NCBI GenBank assembly: GCA_025352685.1
Contig: JANXSN010000017.1
Coordinates: 1-64,000 of the forward strand
Length of the DNA stretch: 64,000 bases
Direction of reading: 5' to 3'
From: Sphingomonadales bacterium
Lineage (GTDB): Bacteria > Pseudomonadota > Alphaproteobacteria > Sphingomonadales > Sphingomonadaceae
The notes under the pieces: generated by a model
What the model was told of the DNA's origin: nothing
Databases searched by the model: none
Seen by the model: the letters and a program-made list of their open reading frames with translations, nothing else
Made by a program: the position numbers and the translations under genes
Shown here: piece after piece, positions 30,626-40,594 of the stretch
How the letters are laid out: every line of letters starts with the position of its first letter
Position numbering within the stretch: the stretch's first letter is position 1

Positions 30626-31756
30626 TCAATAGCCGCTCATCCGCGCCACACGCTCAGTGTGAAAACGCGCATCACCAAAGAACTCTTCGAGGGCGCGGTC
30701 CCGCTTCATGTAAAGGCCGATGTCGTACTCGTCGGTCATGCCGATACCGCCGTGCATCTGAATCCCCTCTTGTACCGACAGGCGAACGGCCTTGCCGGTT
30801 TTGGCTTTGGCGACGGCAACAGCGATCTCTGCGCGCGGATCGCCGGCGTCGAGAAGTTGCTGCGCTTTGAGAACCGTCGCGCGCGCGACTTCCATTTCGC
30901 CGTAGAGATGCGCGGCGCGGTGCTGCAGCGCCTGAAACTCTCCGATCAGCTTACCGAACTGCTTGCGCTGCTTGAGGTAGCCGATGGTCATGTCCATGGC
31001 GGCGGCGCCGACACCGACCATCTCGGCCGCAGCGCCGACGCGGCCCGCATCGAGCATCGTGCGCAACACGTCCCAACCACCATCGACCTCGCCGATGATG
31101 GCGTCTGCATCGACCTCAACGCCGTCGAAGCTGACATGGCTCGCAAGCGAAGAATCAACGAGCCGGCGCGGATCGGTGGTTTGTCCGGCATCCTTGGGCA
31201 CAGCGAACAGGGTAAGCCCTGCAACCTCGCCTGCCGCACCAGCGGTACGGGCCGCAACGATCATCATGTCGGCGACATGCCCGTTCAAAACGAAGGTTTT
31301 GGTACCCGACAGCTTGAAGCCGTTGCCCGAGCGTTCGGCCTTGAGCGCCGTCGCTTCGGGCCGATGCTTGGCGCCTTCGTCGATGGCGAGTGCAACGATC
31401 GCGCCGCCCGAAGCGATTTTGGGCAGCCATTCCTCCGAGAGTCGAGCGCTTGCCTTGAGCGCTTCGACGGCAGCGACAGCCGTCGTCAGAAACGGCGACG
31501 GGGTCAGATTGCGACCGATTTCCTCGAGGACGATTCCCGCCTCGACGTGGCCGAGGCCAAGCCCACCATTGGCTTCCGGGATCATGATGCCCGTAAAGCC
31601 CATCTCGGCAAACTGGCCCCAAAGATCGCGGCTGAAGCCGGTGGCGTCATTGCTATCGCGCAACCGTCTCAGGTGTTTGACCGGGGCGGCGTCTGCGAGG
31701 AACGGCTTGGCCGTGTCGCGGAGCATCGATTGGTCTTCGTTCAGATAGAGCGCCAT
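30626..31756 (-). CDS. acyl-CoA dehydrogenase lacking the usual catalytic Glu
   Basis: A 376-residue ACAD-fold protein. The N-terminal helical domain carries IMIPEANGGLGLGHVEAGIVLEEIGR and the C-terminal domain carries IQMHGGIGMTDEYDIGLYMKRDRALEEFFGDARFHTERVARM. The EGT catalytic motif of active ACADs is missing from the C-terminal region, which instead ends FFGDARFHTE. It may be the partner subunit of the ACAD encoded just upstream (31857). The ATG at 31756 follows AAAGGGAAT. Confidence 0.9.
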   Translation of the reverse strand: MALYLNEDQSMLRDTAKPFLADAAPVKHLRRLRDSNDATGFSRDLWGQFAEMGFTGIMIPEANGGLGLGHVEAGIVLEEIGRNLTPSPFLTTAVAAVEALKASARLSEEWLPKIASGGAIVALAIDEGAKHRPEATALKAERSGNGFKLSGTKTFVLNGHVADMMIVAARTAGAAGEVAGLTLFAVPKDAGQTTDPRRLVDSSLASHVSFDGVEVDADAIIGEVDGGWDVLRTMLDAGRVGAAAEMVGVGAAAMDMTIGYLKQRKQFGKLIGEFQALQHRAAHLYGEMEVARATVLKAQQLLDAGDPRAEIAVAVAKAKTGKAVRLSVQEGIQMHGGIGMTDEYDIGLYMKRDRALEEFFGDARFHTERVARMSGY

Positions 31757-31856
31757 AACTGTAATTCCCTTTACCCCAGCAACGCGGGGGTCTGTGGTGT
31801 CGGACGACCGCGCTGTGACCCGTGACCAGGATGCGCGGGCGTGATGAGCGCGGTTG

Positions 31857-33017
31857 CTAGGCTCCCGGCAAATCCAGGATGCGCTTGGCCACAACTCCCA
31901 ACATCACTTCACTTGTCCCGCCTTCGATGCTGTTGGCCTTAGTGCGCAACCAGCCCCGCGGTTTGGCGCCGCCACGCGACTCGCCGGATTCCCACTCGAG
32001 CGCATCCGAGCCATCCGCCGACATAATCAATTCATGACGACGCTTGTTGAGCTCGGTCCCAACATATTTCATCATATTGGCGCCGGCAGGATGCCCCTTG
32101 CCCGCCTTCATTTCGTCGACGAACTTCTCGCTCATCGCCCGGAACGCCATGACCTCGACGTCGAAGTCAGCCATGTCCGCACGCAGCACGGGCTCGTTCT
32201 CCGCAGTAGCTTTGTACTGTGCGCCGATCGACATCATGTCGGTGCCAAGACCACCGCCAGAAATCATCTCGCGTTCGTGGCCCAGCAGATATTTCGCAAC
32301 ATCCCAGCCGCGGTTCAGCTCACCGACAATCTGCGTCTTGGGCACGACGACATTGTCGAAAAAGGTCTCGCAGAATGGGGAATTGCCGCTGATCAGCAGG
32401 ATTGGCTTGGTCGTTACCCCTGGCGTCGTCATGTCGAACAACAAAAAGCTGATGCCTTGGTATTTGTTCGTCTTGTCGGTCCGGACGAGGCAGAAGATCC
32501 AGTCGGCCTTGTCTGCGTAGCTCGTCCAGATTTTTTGACCGTTGACGACCCAGTGGTCACCCTTGTCTTCGCCGAAGGTCTGCATGGAGACGAGATCGCT
32601 GCCCGAACCCGGCTCCGAATAACCTTGGCACCAGCGGATTTCCCCGCGCGCAATCTGGTTCAGGTAATGAACCTTTTGGTCTTCAGTTCCGAACTTGAGC
32701 AATGCGGGTCCGAGCATCCAGATGCCAAAGCTCGACAGTGGCGACCTGCATTTCAGCGACTGCATCTCCTGCCGCAGAATTTTCGATTCCTCGGGCGTCA
32801 ACCCGGCGCCGCCATAGGCTTTCGGCCAGTCGGGCACGGTCCAGCCCCTCGCAGCCATCACATCCATCCACTGCTTTTGTGCAGGGCTCTTGAACTTTGG
32901 ATTGCGACCACCCCAACAGGCATCGGTTTCGTCGCGCACCGGCTCACGCATTTCGTGCGGGCAATTGGCCTCGAGCCAGGCGCGTGTTTCCGCGCGAAAG
33001 GTTTCCAGATCGGACAC
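31857..33017 (-). CDS. acyl-CoA dehydrogenase (partner subunit with Glu)
   Basis: A 386-residue ACAD. WCQGYSEPGSGSDLVSMQTFGEDKGDHWVVNGQKIWTS is the FAD-binding core, and the C-terminal ANSIEGGTSEVMLGVVAKRIL carries a Glu at the catalytic-loop position. It begins the minus-strand ACAD-ACAD-ACAD-SDR set; 100 nt separate it from the next gene. It resembles the FadE subunits that work as alpha2-beta2 heterotetramers on bulky substrates. A dyad site (33064) and an inverted repeat lie just upstream of its start. Confidence 0.92.
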   Translation of the reverse strand: MSDLETFRAETRAWLEANCPHEMREPVRDETDACWGGRNPKFKSPAQKQWMDVMAARGWTVPDWPKAYGGAGLTPEESKILRQEMQSLKCRSPLSSFGIWMLGPALLKFGTEDQKVHYLNQIARGEIRWCQGYSEPGSGSDLVSMQTFGEDKGDHWVVNGQKIWTSYADKADWIFCLVRTDKTNKYQGISFLLFDMTTPGVTTKPILLISGNSPFCETFFDNVVVPKTQIVGELNRGWDVAKYLLGHEREMISGGGLGTDMMSIGAQYKATAENEPVLRADMADFDVEVMAFRAMSEKFVDEMKAGKGHPAGANMMKYVGTELNKRRHELIMSADGSDALEWESGESRGGAKPRGWLRTKANSIEGGTSEVMLGVVAKRILDLPGA

Positions 33018-33063
33018 AACTCTCTCCCAAAAGTGACTGATTTAAACGCTACGCTATGCCCGC

Positions 33064-33079
33064 TTGACGTTTACGGCAA
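33064..33079. promoter_or_regulatory. dyad operator candidate, site C
   Basis: TTGACGTTTACGGCAA is a near-palindrome: TTG-CG and CG-CAA arms around TTTA with one mismatch. Its complement TTGCCGTAAACGTCAA shares the AAACGT core with sites at 27823 and 34670. It is 47 nt upstream of the ACAD start at 33017 and 135 nt before the MFS gene. Confidence 0.5.
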
Positions 33080-33108
33080 GCGGCATTCGTCGGTTCAAGC
33101 TTGCCGTA
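33072..33108. repeat. inverted repeat in the ACAD/MFS divergent gap
   Basis: Perfect 10-bp arms TACGGCAAGC (33072-33081) and GCTTGCCGTA (33099-33108) with a 17-nt spacer. It overlaps operator candidate C. It could be a second regulator site or an RNA hairpin in the MFS leader. Confidence 0.6.
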
Positions 33109-33213
33109 GCGGCAGATTATCGCGGTTGACCGCATGGCGGGTGCCACCCATCGTGCCTCCAGAAAATAAGACGAGGAAGCTATGGCCGGAGTCGCGAGCT
33201 TAAGGGTCGCCGC

Positions 33214-34641
33214 ATGAGCGCGACTGCCAGGGTGCCATTTGGGACAAAGGTCAACTACGGCATTGGTGCCATCGCCTACGGCATCAAGGACAACGGATTT
33301 TCGGTGTTCCTGCTGCTTTATTACAATCAGGTCGTGGGCTTGCCCGCCAGCGCGGTCGGAAGCGTCATTGCCATCGCCCTCGTGTTCGATGCGCTCATCG
33401 ATCCGCTGATCGGCGCGCTCAGCGACCGGACCCATACACGCTGGGGACGACGGCACCCCTGGCTGTACGGCTCCGCCCTGCCGATTGCGCTCAGCTGGTT
33501 GCTGCTCTGGCACCCGCCAGCCGGGTCGCATGCGACCATCCTGGGCTGGCTCCTTGTCACAGCCGTACTCACCCGCGCAGCCATTGCGACCAACGAAGTG
33601 CCGTCGCTTGCGATGGCGCCCGAGATCACGACGGATTATCACGAACGCATCTCGGTGCTTGGCTATCGCTATTTGTTTGGCTGGCTCGGTGGCCTTGTCA
33701 TGCTGATGCTCGCCTATGGCTGGTTCCTGTCGCCGCCACGCGGAGCCTTGTCGGGACCGCTCGCGCAGCATGGCTATGAGGCCTATGGGCTATGGGGTGC
33801 CGTTGCGATGGCAGCAACTGTCCTGATTTCGGCGCTCGGTACCCACAAAAGTCTCGCACACCCGCCCACAAAAAGGATTGCAGCGCAATCGGTGGGCGCA
33901 ACGCTGAAGGCAACCGGCGAGACACTGTCGAACCGCGCTTTCCTCGTTCTGATGCTGGCCGGAATTTTCGGCTATTCCAACCAGGGTCTTGGCTTTGCCA
34001 TGTCGACGTATAACCTCAACTACGTCTGGCAGTTCAAGACCGGCGCTCTGCTCATCTACGCCGTCGCGCTTTTCGTTGGCGTCGTTGCAATCTTCTTTAC
34101 GCTCTCGCCAATCGCAAAAGCGCTCGGCAAGGTCCGCGCCGCCGCGCTCCTCATGATTGTTTCTGCGATCTTCACCGTCTCCACCTATTCGCTGCGCCTG
34201 CTCGGCTTGTTTCCGGCGGCAGGCTCGCCCGAGCTGCTGCCGCTGTTTCTCATCCTCAATACCCTCGGCACTGCGGCCGGTGTCGGATCGACAATCGTCG
34301 GCGGGTCGATGATGTCGGATGTTGTCGAGGCTTCTGAGGAAAAGACCGGGCGGCGCGAAGAAGGATTATTTTTCGCAGGCGCATTATTCATGCAAAAATG
34401 CGCTACCGGCATTGGCATCTTCGTGACTGGCCTGATCCTGACAGCGGCACAGTTTCCCGAACGGGCAGTGCCCGGGCATGTCGCACAAGCCGCTCTCGAT
34501 CGGCTGACACTACTCTTCATCATCACGACGCTTGTGATTTCGACAATTTCCGCGCTGATCTTTCTTTCCTTCCCATTCGGCGAGGCCGAACATAAGGCAC
34601 GGCTTGCCACGCTTGCCGTAACGTCGGGAGAAAAGGGCTAG
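33214..34641 (+). CDS. MFS transporter, GPH/MelB-like
   Basis: A 475-residue protein with about 12 membrane helices. The N-terminal YGIGAIAYGIKDNGFSVFLLLYYNQVVGL, then DPLIGALSDRTHTRWGRRHPWL, are hallmarks of the glycoside-pentoside-hexuronide cation symporter family. Several catabolic clusters use such proteins for non-sugar acids. It is the first gene of a long plus-strand operon, 54 nt before an ACAD. The substrate could be the acid degraded by the downstream genes, by context only. Confidence 0.88.
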   Translation: MSATARVPFGTKVNYGIGAIAYGIKDNGFSVFLLLYYNQVVGLPASAVGSVIAIALVFDALIDPLIGALSDRTHTRWGRRHPWLYGSALPIALSWLLLWHPPAGSHATILGWLLVTAVLTRAAIATNEVPSLAMAPEITTDYHERISVLGYRYLFGWLGGLVMLMLAYGWFLSPPRGALSGPLAQHGYEAYGLWGAVAMAATVLISALGTHKSLAHPPTKRIAAQSVGATLKATGETLSNRAFLVLMLAGIFGYSNQGLGFAMSTYNLNYVWQFKTGALLIYAVALFVGVVAIFFTLSPIAKALGKVRAAALLMIVSAIFTVSTYSLRLLGLFPAAGSPELLPLFLILNTLGTAAGVGSTIVGGSMMSDVVEASEEKTGRREEGLFFAGALFMQKCATGIGIFVTGLILTAAQFPERAVPGHVAQAALDRLTLLFIITTLVISTISALIFLSFPFGEAEHKARLATLAVTSGEKG

Positions 34642-34669
34642 GCAAAGCCTGAGTCGGCGCGCCATAGGC

Positions 34670-34685
34670 TTTACCCAAACGTCAA
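34670..34685. promoter_or_regulatory. dyad operator candidate, site B
   Basis: TTTACCCAAACGTCAA lies between the MFS and ACAD genes, 10 nt before the ACAD start. It shares TT--C--AAACGT-A with sites A and C. Its dyad is imperfect (TT-AC / GT-AA). Confidence 0.4.
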
Positions 34686-34695
34686 TTGGGAGAGA

Positions 34696-35943
34696 ATGAT
34701 GGACTTCGACCTGACCGAGCGGCAGCGCTATTGGCGCGACCGGGTGCAAGAGTTCATGGCCCAGCATGTCGCCCCTCGCCAGCAGGACTATTACGACCAG
34801 CAGGCTCAGGGGTCACGCTGGAAGATTCTGCAGGTCATTGAGGACGAGAAAGCCAGGGCAAAAGCGGCCGGCATCTGGAACCTGTTCATGCCGCCAACGT
34901 CAGGGCGTGTGCATGTCGACGACACATTCGAGTTCGATGGGCCGGGCCTGACCAACCTGGAATATGCGCTGTGCGCCGAAGAGATGGGTCGGATCGGCTG
35001 GGGGAGCGAAGTTTTTAACTGTTCGGCGCCGGACACCGGTAACATGGAAGTCCTCCATCGTTACGGATCGCGCGAACAGAAAGAAAAGTGGCTCAAGCCG
35101 CTAATGGAAGGTGAAATCCGCTCTGCCTTCCTGATGACCGAGCCGGCCGTCGCCTCGTCGGATGCGACAAATATCGAAACGTCCATCCGCCGCGAGGGCG
35201 ACGAATATGTCATCAATGGCGTCAAGTGGTGGTCGTCAGGGGCGGGTGACCCGCGCTGCAAGATCGCCATCGTCATGGGAAAGACCGACTTCGAGGCGCA
35301 GCGCCATTCGCAGCAGTCGATGGTGCTGATGGAACTCGATGCGCCCGGCGTGAAGATTTTGCGCCACTTGCCCGTATTCGGCTACGACGACGCGCCGCAC
35401 GGCCATATGGAAATCGCTCTGAACGATGTCCGTATCCCGGCGAGCAATATGTTGCTTGGCGAAGGTCGAGGCTTCGAAATTGCACAGGGTCGTCTGGGGC
35501 CAGGCCGCATCCATCACTGCATGCGCACAATCGGCGCAGCCGAAGTCGCCCTGGAAAAGATGGCGAAGCGCCTGCTCAGCCGGGTCGCCTTCGGCAAGAC
35601 CATTGCGAGCCATTCGATCTGGGAACAGCGCGTCGCGACCGCACGCATCGATATCGAAATGTGCCGTTTGCTGTGCCTCAAGGCTGCCGACATGATGGAC
35701 AAGGCCGGCAACAAGGCCGCCCAGGCAGAAATCGCAATGATTAAGGTCGCTGCACCCAACATGGCACTACGCATCATCGATGACGCCATTCAGGCCTACG
35801 GTGGCGCCGGGGTTTCCGAAGATGCCGGGCTTGCGATCGCGTATGCGCACCAGCGCACGCTGCGTCTCGCCGATGGTCCCGACGAGGTCCACAACCGCGC
35901 CATCGCCCGCCTCGAGTTCGGGAAATACGGGTCAAACAAATGA
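34696..35943 (+). CDS. ACAD10/11-type acyl-CoA dehydrogenase
   Basis: A 415-residue ACAD whose sequence is that of the C-terminal domain of ACAD10/ACAD11. [19 protein letters not shown] is the FAD loop (GS replaced by SS), and [18 protein letters not shown] near the C-terminus puts Asp (about 393) in the place of the usual catalytic Glu, as in the ACAD10/11 group. Known family members, including LvaC of levulinate degradation, remove phosphate from a 4-phospho-acyl-CoA rather than simply oxidising it. The separate APH-fold kinase at 37028 is the expected partner. The stop overlaps the alcohol dehydrogenase start (ATGA). Either ATG of the MM pair could be used. Confidence 0.92.
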   Translation: MMDFDLTERQRYWRDRVQEFMAQHVAPRQQDYYDQQAQGSRWKILQVIEDEKARAKAAGIWNLFMPPTSGRVHVDDTFEFDGPGLTNLEYALCAEEMGRIGWGSEVFNCSAPDTGNMEVLHRYGSREQKEKWLKPLMEGEIRSAFLMTEPAVASSDATNIETSIRREGDEYVINGVKWWSSGAGDPRCKIAIVMGKTDFEAQRHSQQSMVLMELDAPGVKILRHLPVFGYDDAPHGHMEIALNDVRIPASNMLLGEGRGFEIAQGRLGPGRIHHCMRTIGAAEVALEKMAKRLLSRVAFGKTIASHSIWEQRVATARIDIEMCRLLCLKAADMMDKAGNKAAQAEIAMIKVAAPNMALRIIDDAIQAYGGAGVSEDAGLAIAYAHQRTLRLADGPDEVHNRAIARLEFGKYGSNK

Positions 35944-37028
35944 AGGCAGCGGTCTTACGCGAAGCCAGGTCGCCACTGACGATCGAAGACGTTCGTGTCG
36001 ACAAGCCGCAGGCCCATGAAGTGCTGATCAGAACCGCGGCATGCGGCGTTTGCCGATCGGACCTGCACTTCGTCGACGGCGCTTATCCGCACGCCATGCC
36101 CTGCATTCCGGGGCATGAGGCGGCTGGCATTGTCGAGGCGGTCGGCAGCGAAGTCCGCGCGGTCAAGGTCGGTGACGCCGTCGTGACCTGTCTGTCTGCC
36201 TTCTGCGGGCAGTGCGAGTTTTGTGTGAGTGGCCGCATGTCGCTGTGTCTGGGGGCCGAAACACGACGCGGCACACATGCAGCGCCGCGGTTGACCCGAC
36301 AGGCCGACGGCACGGTCATCAATCAGATGCTGAACTTGTCGGCCTACGCTGAAATGATGCTTGTGCATGAACACGCGTGCGTGCGGATCAACCCCGAGAT
36401 GCCGCTCGATCGCGCCGCAATCCTGGGCTGTGCGGTCGTCACCGGTGCAGGGGCGGTGTTTCACATTGCCCGCGTCTCGCCCGGCGATTGCGTCGCGGTC
36501 ATCGGCTGTGGCGGCATCGGCCTGGCGGCCGTTAATGCCGCGCGAATCGCAGGTGCCGGACGGATCATCGCGTGTGACCCTGTCGAAGAAAAGCGCGCGC
36601 TGGCGATGAAGCTGGGTGCAACCGACGTCATCGATACAAATGACGAAGATGCAGGCAAACAGATCATCGAGATGACGGGGGGGGGCGTTCACCACGCGAT
36701 CGAGGCGGTTGGACGACCAGCCTCCGGCGATCTCGCGGTCAAGGCGCTGCGGCGCGGGGGCACCGCGACGATCCTGGGCATGATGCCGCTCGATCATAAA
36801 GTGGGCCTGAGCGCGATGGATCTTTTGGGCAGCAAGCGGCTGCAGGGTGGGCTCATGGGCGGCAATCGCTTCCCGGTCGACATTCCGCGCCTTGTCGACT
36901 TTTACATGCGCGGCATCCTCGACCTCGACACGATCATCGCCAAACGCGTGCCCCTGACCGAAATCAACAGTGCGTTCGACGACCTGCGCAAGGGCGACAG
37001 TGTCCGCACTGTCATCGAATTCAACTGA
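35940..37028 (+). CDS. zinc-dependent alcohol dehydrogenase
   Basis: A 362-residue medium-chain dehydrogenase. [10 protein letters not shown] and [12 protein letters not shown] supply catalytic zinc ligands (Cys, His-Glu), [15 protein letters not shown] carries four structural zinc cysteines, and [11 protein letters not shown] is the NAD(P) fold motif. It is coupled by 4-nt and 1-nt overlaps to the ACAD before it and the kinase after it. In this setting it may interconvert a 4-hydroxy and a 4-oxo group or oxidise a related alcohol; that is inferred. Confidence 0.93.
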   Translation: MKAAVLREARSPLTIEDVRVDKPQAHEVLIRTAACGVCRSDLHFVDGAYPHAMPCIPGHEAAGIVEAVGSEVRAVKVGDAVVTCLSAFCGQCEFCVSGRMSLCLGAETRRGTHAAPRLTRQADGTVINQMLNLSAYAEMMLVHEHACVRINPEMPLDRAAILGCAVVTGAGAVFHIARVSPGDCVAVIGCGGIGLAAVNAARIAGAGRIIACDPVEEKRALAMKLGATDVIDTNDEDAGKQIIEMTGGGVHHAIEAVGRPASGDLAVKALRRGGTATILGMMPLDHKVGLSAMDLLGSKRLQGGLMGGNRFPVDIPRLVDFYMRGILDLDTIIAKRVPLTEINSAFDDLRKGDSVRTVIEFN

Positions 37029-38089
37029 TGGACGCGACCACCGCCTTTTCCGGCACCATCGAGGCCACCGGCCAGGACAAGCTCGACGAAGTAAAACTCG
37101 CGGCATGGATGGACGCCCATGTCGCTGGGTTCACCGGTCCGGTAACAGTACGCAAATTCGCAGGAGGGCAATCCAACCCCACCTACCGGCTCGACAGCGC
37201 CTCGGGCTCCTATGTCCTGCGTCGCAAGCCGTTCGGTGCGTTGTTGCCCAGCGCCCACGCCGTGGACCGCGAGTTTGCCGTGACCGCGGGACTGCATTCA
37301 ACGGGCTTTCCCGTTGCCCGCCCATACGGCCTTTGCACCGACGACAGCGTGCTCGGATCATGGTTCTATGTCATGGACATGGTCGAGGGTCGGACGCTTT
37401 GGGACGGTGGGCTGCCCGATCTGACGCCGCCGCAACGCACGGCCACCTATAACGCGATGATCGATACGCTCGCGGCACTGCATTCGGTTGATTACGAGGC
37501 AGCAGGTCTCGGTGGTTACGGCAAGCCCGGCAACTATTTCGACCGACAGGTGGGTCGCTGGACCAAGCAATATCGCGCGTCCGAAACCGAACACATGCCT
37601 GCGATGGAATCGCTCATCGAATACCTGCCGCGTACGGTACCCGAGCAAACGCGCACCAGCATTGTCCACGGCGATTTTCGCATCGACAACATGATCTTCG
37701 ACGCTGCTGAACCGCGCGTTATTGCGGTCCTTGATTGGGAGCTCTCGACGCTCGGCGATCCGCTTGCCGACGTTGCTTATCTCCTCATGAACTGGGTGAC
37801 GGAACCCGAGGGGCGATCAGGTATCCTCGGCTTGGCAGGTCCCCAAACCGGGATCCCGACGCTGGACGAGGTAGCGAAGCGCTATTGCGCAGCGACGAAC
37901 CGCGATGGGATTCCAGACCTCAACTGGTATTTTGCCTATAATCTTTTCCGTCTCGCCGGTATCGTCCAGGGGATCAAGAAACGGGTGATCGACGGCACCG
38001 CATCGTCGGCGCACGCTGCCGAAATGGCCACGCGCGTCCCCCGCCTTGCCGAGGCAGCCTGGGGTTTCGCTCAACAGGCAGGAGCATGA
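37028..38089 (+). CDS. APH-fold phosphotransferase (ACAD10/11 N-domain or LvaA-like kinase)
   Basis: A 353-residue aminoglycoside-phosphotransferase-fold protein. FAGGQSNPTYRL (44-55) is the nucleotide loop, VLRRKP holds the ATP Lys, HGDFRIDN (214-221) is the catalytic loop with Asp216 and Asn221, and DWELSTLGDPLAD (236-248) carries the Mg-binding Asp. This subgroup is fused to ACAD in human ACAD10/11, and stands alone as LvaA in levulinate degradation, where it phosphorylates 4-hydroxyvaleryl-CoA. It is translationally coupled to its neighbours, so it very likely phosphorylates a hydroxyacyl-CoA here rather than an antibiotic. Confidence 0.92.
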   Translation: MDATTAFSGTIEATGQDKLDEVKLAAWMDAHVAGFTGPVTVRKFAGGQSNPTYRLDSASGSYVLRRKPFGALLPSAHAVDREFAVTAGLHSTGFPVARPYGLCTDDSVLGSWFYVMDMVEGRTLWDGGLPDLTPPQRTATYNAMIDTLAALHSVDYEAAGLGGYGKPGNYFDRQVGRWTKQYRASETEHMPAMESLIEYLPRTVPEQTRTSIVHGDFRIDNMIFDAAEPRVIAVLDWELSTLGDPLADVAYLLMNWVTEPEGRSGILGLAGPQTGIPTLDEVAKRYCAATNRDGIPDLNWYFAYNLFRLAGIVQGIKKRVIDGTASSAHAAEMATRVPRLAEAAWGFAQQAGA

Positions 38090-38094
38090 TACCG

Positions 38095-38856
38095 ATGTCA
38101 CAGTTCGATATGACCGGCAAAGTAGCGGTCATAACTGGATCTTCACGTGGTATTGGCGAAGCGATTGCCCACCAAATGGCCGATCACGGTGCAAAGGTCG
38201 TCATCACGAGCCGTACCATCGGCGCCTGCGAAGATGTGGCCGCTGCCATCAACGCGAGGCACCCCGGCGCTGCCATCGCGCTCGCGTCGAGCCTGTCGTC
38301 AAAAGATTCGCTGCAAGCAATGGTCGACGCAGGCCGCGCCGCGTTTGGGCAGATTGACGTTCTGGTCTGCAACGCTGCGTCCAACCCCCATTACGGCCCG
38401 ATGGCAACCATCACGGATGAACAGTTCCGCAAAACGCTTGATCACAACATTGTCGCTCAGCATTGGCTGATCACGATGGTCGCGCCCGAAATGGTGAACC
38501 GAAAATCGGGTTCGATCATCCTGATCTCATCGATCGGTGGCTTGCGCGGTACACCGATCATAGGCGCTTACGGGATTACCAAGGCCGCCGATATCCAAAT
38601 GGCGAAAAACCTCGCCCGGGAGTTCGGCCCGCACAACGTCCGCATCAACTGCATTGCGCCCGGACTCGTGCAAACTGATTTTGCGCGTGGGCTCTGGGAG
38701 AACCCTGACAACTTGAAAAACTCGACAGCCAACGCGTGCCTGGGCCGGATCGGCCAGCCTCATGAAATTGCAGGGGCAGCCGTCTTCCTCGCGTCCGAGG
38801 CTTCGAGTTTCATGACCGGACAGACAATGGTTATCGATGGGGGAGTCGTCGTATGA
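38095..38856 (+). CDS. short-chain dehydrogenase/reductase
   Basis: A 253-residue classical [13 protein letters not shown] is the cofactor motif and CNAAS the structural motif; Ser in LISSIGG and YGITK give the active site. An ATG at 38086 overlaps the kinase stop, but CAGGAG is only 1 nt from it, so I prefer the ATG at 38095, 10 nt after GGAG. It may be the 4-oxo- or 3-hydroxyacyl-CoA dehydrogenase of the pathway, comparable in context to LvaD; not proven. Confidence 0.9.
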   Translation: MSQFDMTGKVAVITGSSRGIGEAIAHQMADHGAKVVITSRTIGACEDVAAAINARHPGAAIALASSLSSKDSLQAMVDAGRAAFGQIDVLVCNAASNPHYGPMATITDEQFRKTLDHNIVAQHWLITMVAPEMVNRKSGSIILISSIGGLRGTPIIGAYGITKAADIQMAKNLAREFGPHNVRINCIAPGLVQTDFARGLWENPDNLKNSTANACLGRIGQPHEIAGAAVFLASEASSFMTGQTMVIDGGVVV

Positions 38857-39653
38857 GACTAACAGGCAAAGTCGCGATCATCACGGGTGCAGGCTCAGGC
38901 ATCGGTCGCGCCTCGGCGCGGCTGTTCGCGAGCGAGGGCGCCAGCCTCGTGATCGGCGATAAGGCTGCCAGCGTCGAGGAAACGGCCGCGCTCATCACTG
39001 AAGCGGGCGGCACCGTGACTGCAATGCAGATGGACGCCGGCATCGAAAGCGATGTCGAAAAAATGATCGCAACGGCAATCTCGTCTTATGGCGGGATCGA
39101 TATCGCTTTTGCCAATGCCGGGATTTCAGGCGGCATGGAGGGGATCTTCGAGACCACGCCTGACCACATGGCCGAAGTTTTGCGCGTGAATCTCATCGGT
39201 CCCATGCTGATGGTCAAACATGCAGGCAAACGCATGTGGGACCAGGGACGCGGGGGGTCGATCATCCTGACGGCAAGCGTCGCCGGGATCCGCTCCGGCG
39301 CTGGCGGCCCATCGTATTCAGCGTCGAAGGCAGGCGTCATCAACCTGGCGCAGACCTCGGCCCAGCAGCTCAGCGAAACCGCCGTGCGGGTCAACGCTTT
39401 GTGCCCCGGCCTCACAGAAACCGGGATGACCAAACCGACTTTTGACTATGCACGCGACAAGGGTGTCGAGGAGAAGATCGGTCGCCTCAATCCGCTGCGT
39501 CGTGCAGCCCAGCCGATCGAACTCGCCAACGTTGCCTTGTTTCTGGCATCCGACGAGTCGAGCTATGTGAACGGCCAGGCCATTGCTGTCGATGGTGGGC
39601 TATCCAGTTCTCATCCAGTCACTCGCCAAATTACGGGGAAAACAGCAGTATGA
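38853..39653 (+). CDS. short-chain dehydrogenase/reductase
   Basis: A 266-residue classical [25 protein letters not shown], Ser in LTASVAG and YSASK are present. ATGA overlaps tie it to the SDR before it and the aldo/keto reductase after it. The tail after residue 250 is short and polar. With two SDRs side by side, one may act on the 4-position and one on the 3-position or on CoA-ester stereochemistry; which is which cannot be told. Confidence 0.9.
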   Translation: MRLTGKVAIITGAGSGIGRASARLFASEGASLVIGDKAASVEETAALITEAGGTVTAMQMDAGIESDVEKMIATAISSYGGIDIAFANAGISGGMEGIFETTPDHMAEVLRVNLIGPMLMVKHAGKRMWDQGRGGSIILTASVAGIRSGAGGPSYSASKAGVINLAQTSAQQLSETAVRVNALCPGLTETGMTKPTFDYARDKGVEEKIGRLNPLRRAAQPIELANVALFLASDESSYVNGQAIAVDGGLSSSHPVTRQITGKTAV

Positions 39654-40594
39654 AGTATCGTAAACTCGGCGACAGCGGCATATCGGTCTCCGAAATCTGC
39701 CTCGGCAGTTGGCTGACCTACGGAGTCGGTGTCGAGGCAGACTCAGCCCGCGCCTGCCTCGACCGCGCGTTCGACGAAGGGATCAACTTCATCGACACCG
39801 CTAATATTTATGGGCGGGGGGCTGCAGAAACGTTTCTGGGAAGCGCACTCAAGGGCCGTCCGCGCGATCGCTATGTGATGGCGACCAAGTTGTTCTTTCC
39901 GATGACCGACACTGACAAGGGACTGTCGCGCCAACAAATAGCCAAACAGATCGACGCCAGCTTGATGCGACTTCAAACCGATTACGTCGATCTCTACCAA
40001 TGCCACCGCTACGACGACGCGACACCGATTGATGAAACGATGGAGGCACTCAGCGAGGTCGTTCGATCCGGCAAGGCCCGCGCGATCGGTTTTTCCGAAT
40101 GGTCACCCAAAAACATTAGCGATGCGCTTGCTGTCCCGGGCACCGTCAAATTCGTTTCGTCACAACCGCAATATTCGCTGCTGTGGCGCCGGCCTGAAGC
40201 GAAGATCATCCCGCTTTGCGCCGCCAATGGTATCTCGCAAATCGTCTGGTCCCCGCTCGCTCAGGGCGTCCTGACGGGGAAGTATAAGCCGGGGGCCACG
40301 CCGCCAGCCGGCAGTCGCGCGACAAGCGATGCCATGGGCGGCTTTATCAGCCGTTTCCTCGAGAGACCCGTACTCGAAACTGTTGCCAAGCTTGCGCCGC
40401 TGGCCCAGGAAGCCGGCTGCACGCTTGCCCAGTTCGCCCTCGCCTGGGTGCTGCGCGAGCCCAATGTCGCCAGCGCCATCGTTGGCGCCAGCCGTCCCGA
40501 TCAAGTCAGCGATAACGCCAAGGCGAGCGGGCTCGCGATCGACCCGGCGCTGTTTGCCAAGGCGGCGGCCATCGTCGGAGAATTGCCAGCATGA
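39650..40594 (+). CDS. aldo/keto reductase
   Basis: A 314-residue (beta/alpha)8-barrel NADPH reductase. The catalytic tetrad is visible: Asp and Tyr in [11 protein letters not shown], Lys in MATKLFF and His in LYQCHRYDD. It resembles the Kv-beta/YajO-like AKR group. It overlaps its neighbours by ATGA at both ends. A carbonyl reducing role on the pathway substrate is inferred. Confidence 0.92.
   Translation: MKYRKLGDSGISVSEICLGSWLTYGVGVEADSARACLDRAFDEGINFIDTANIYGRGAAETFLGSALKGRPRDRYVMATKLFFPMTDTDKGLSRQQIAKQIDASLMRLQTDYVDLYQCHRYDDATPIDETMEALSEVVRSGKARAIGFSEWSPKNISDALAVPGTVKFVSSQPQYSLLWRRPEAKIIPLCAANGISQIVWSPLAQGVLTGKYKPGATPPAGSRATSDAMGGFISRFLERPVLETVAKLAPLAQEAGCTLAQFALAWVLREPNVASAIVGASRPDQVSDNAKASGLAIDPALFAKAAAIVGELPA

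Noticed and set aside
33132-33146. A sigma-54-like site TGGCACC-N4-ATGC in the ACAD/MFS gap
   Set aside because: The -12 element is ATGC not TTGC and the -24 lacks the final G; no sigma-54 activator is linked.
37028-38089. The APH-fold kinase as an antibiotic resistance gene
   Set aside because: It belongs by sequence and operon context to the ACAD10/11-linked or LvaA-like group; nothing suggests aminoglycoside binding.
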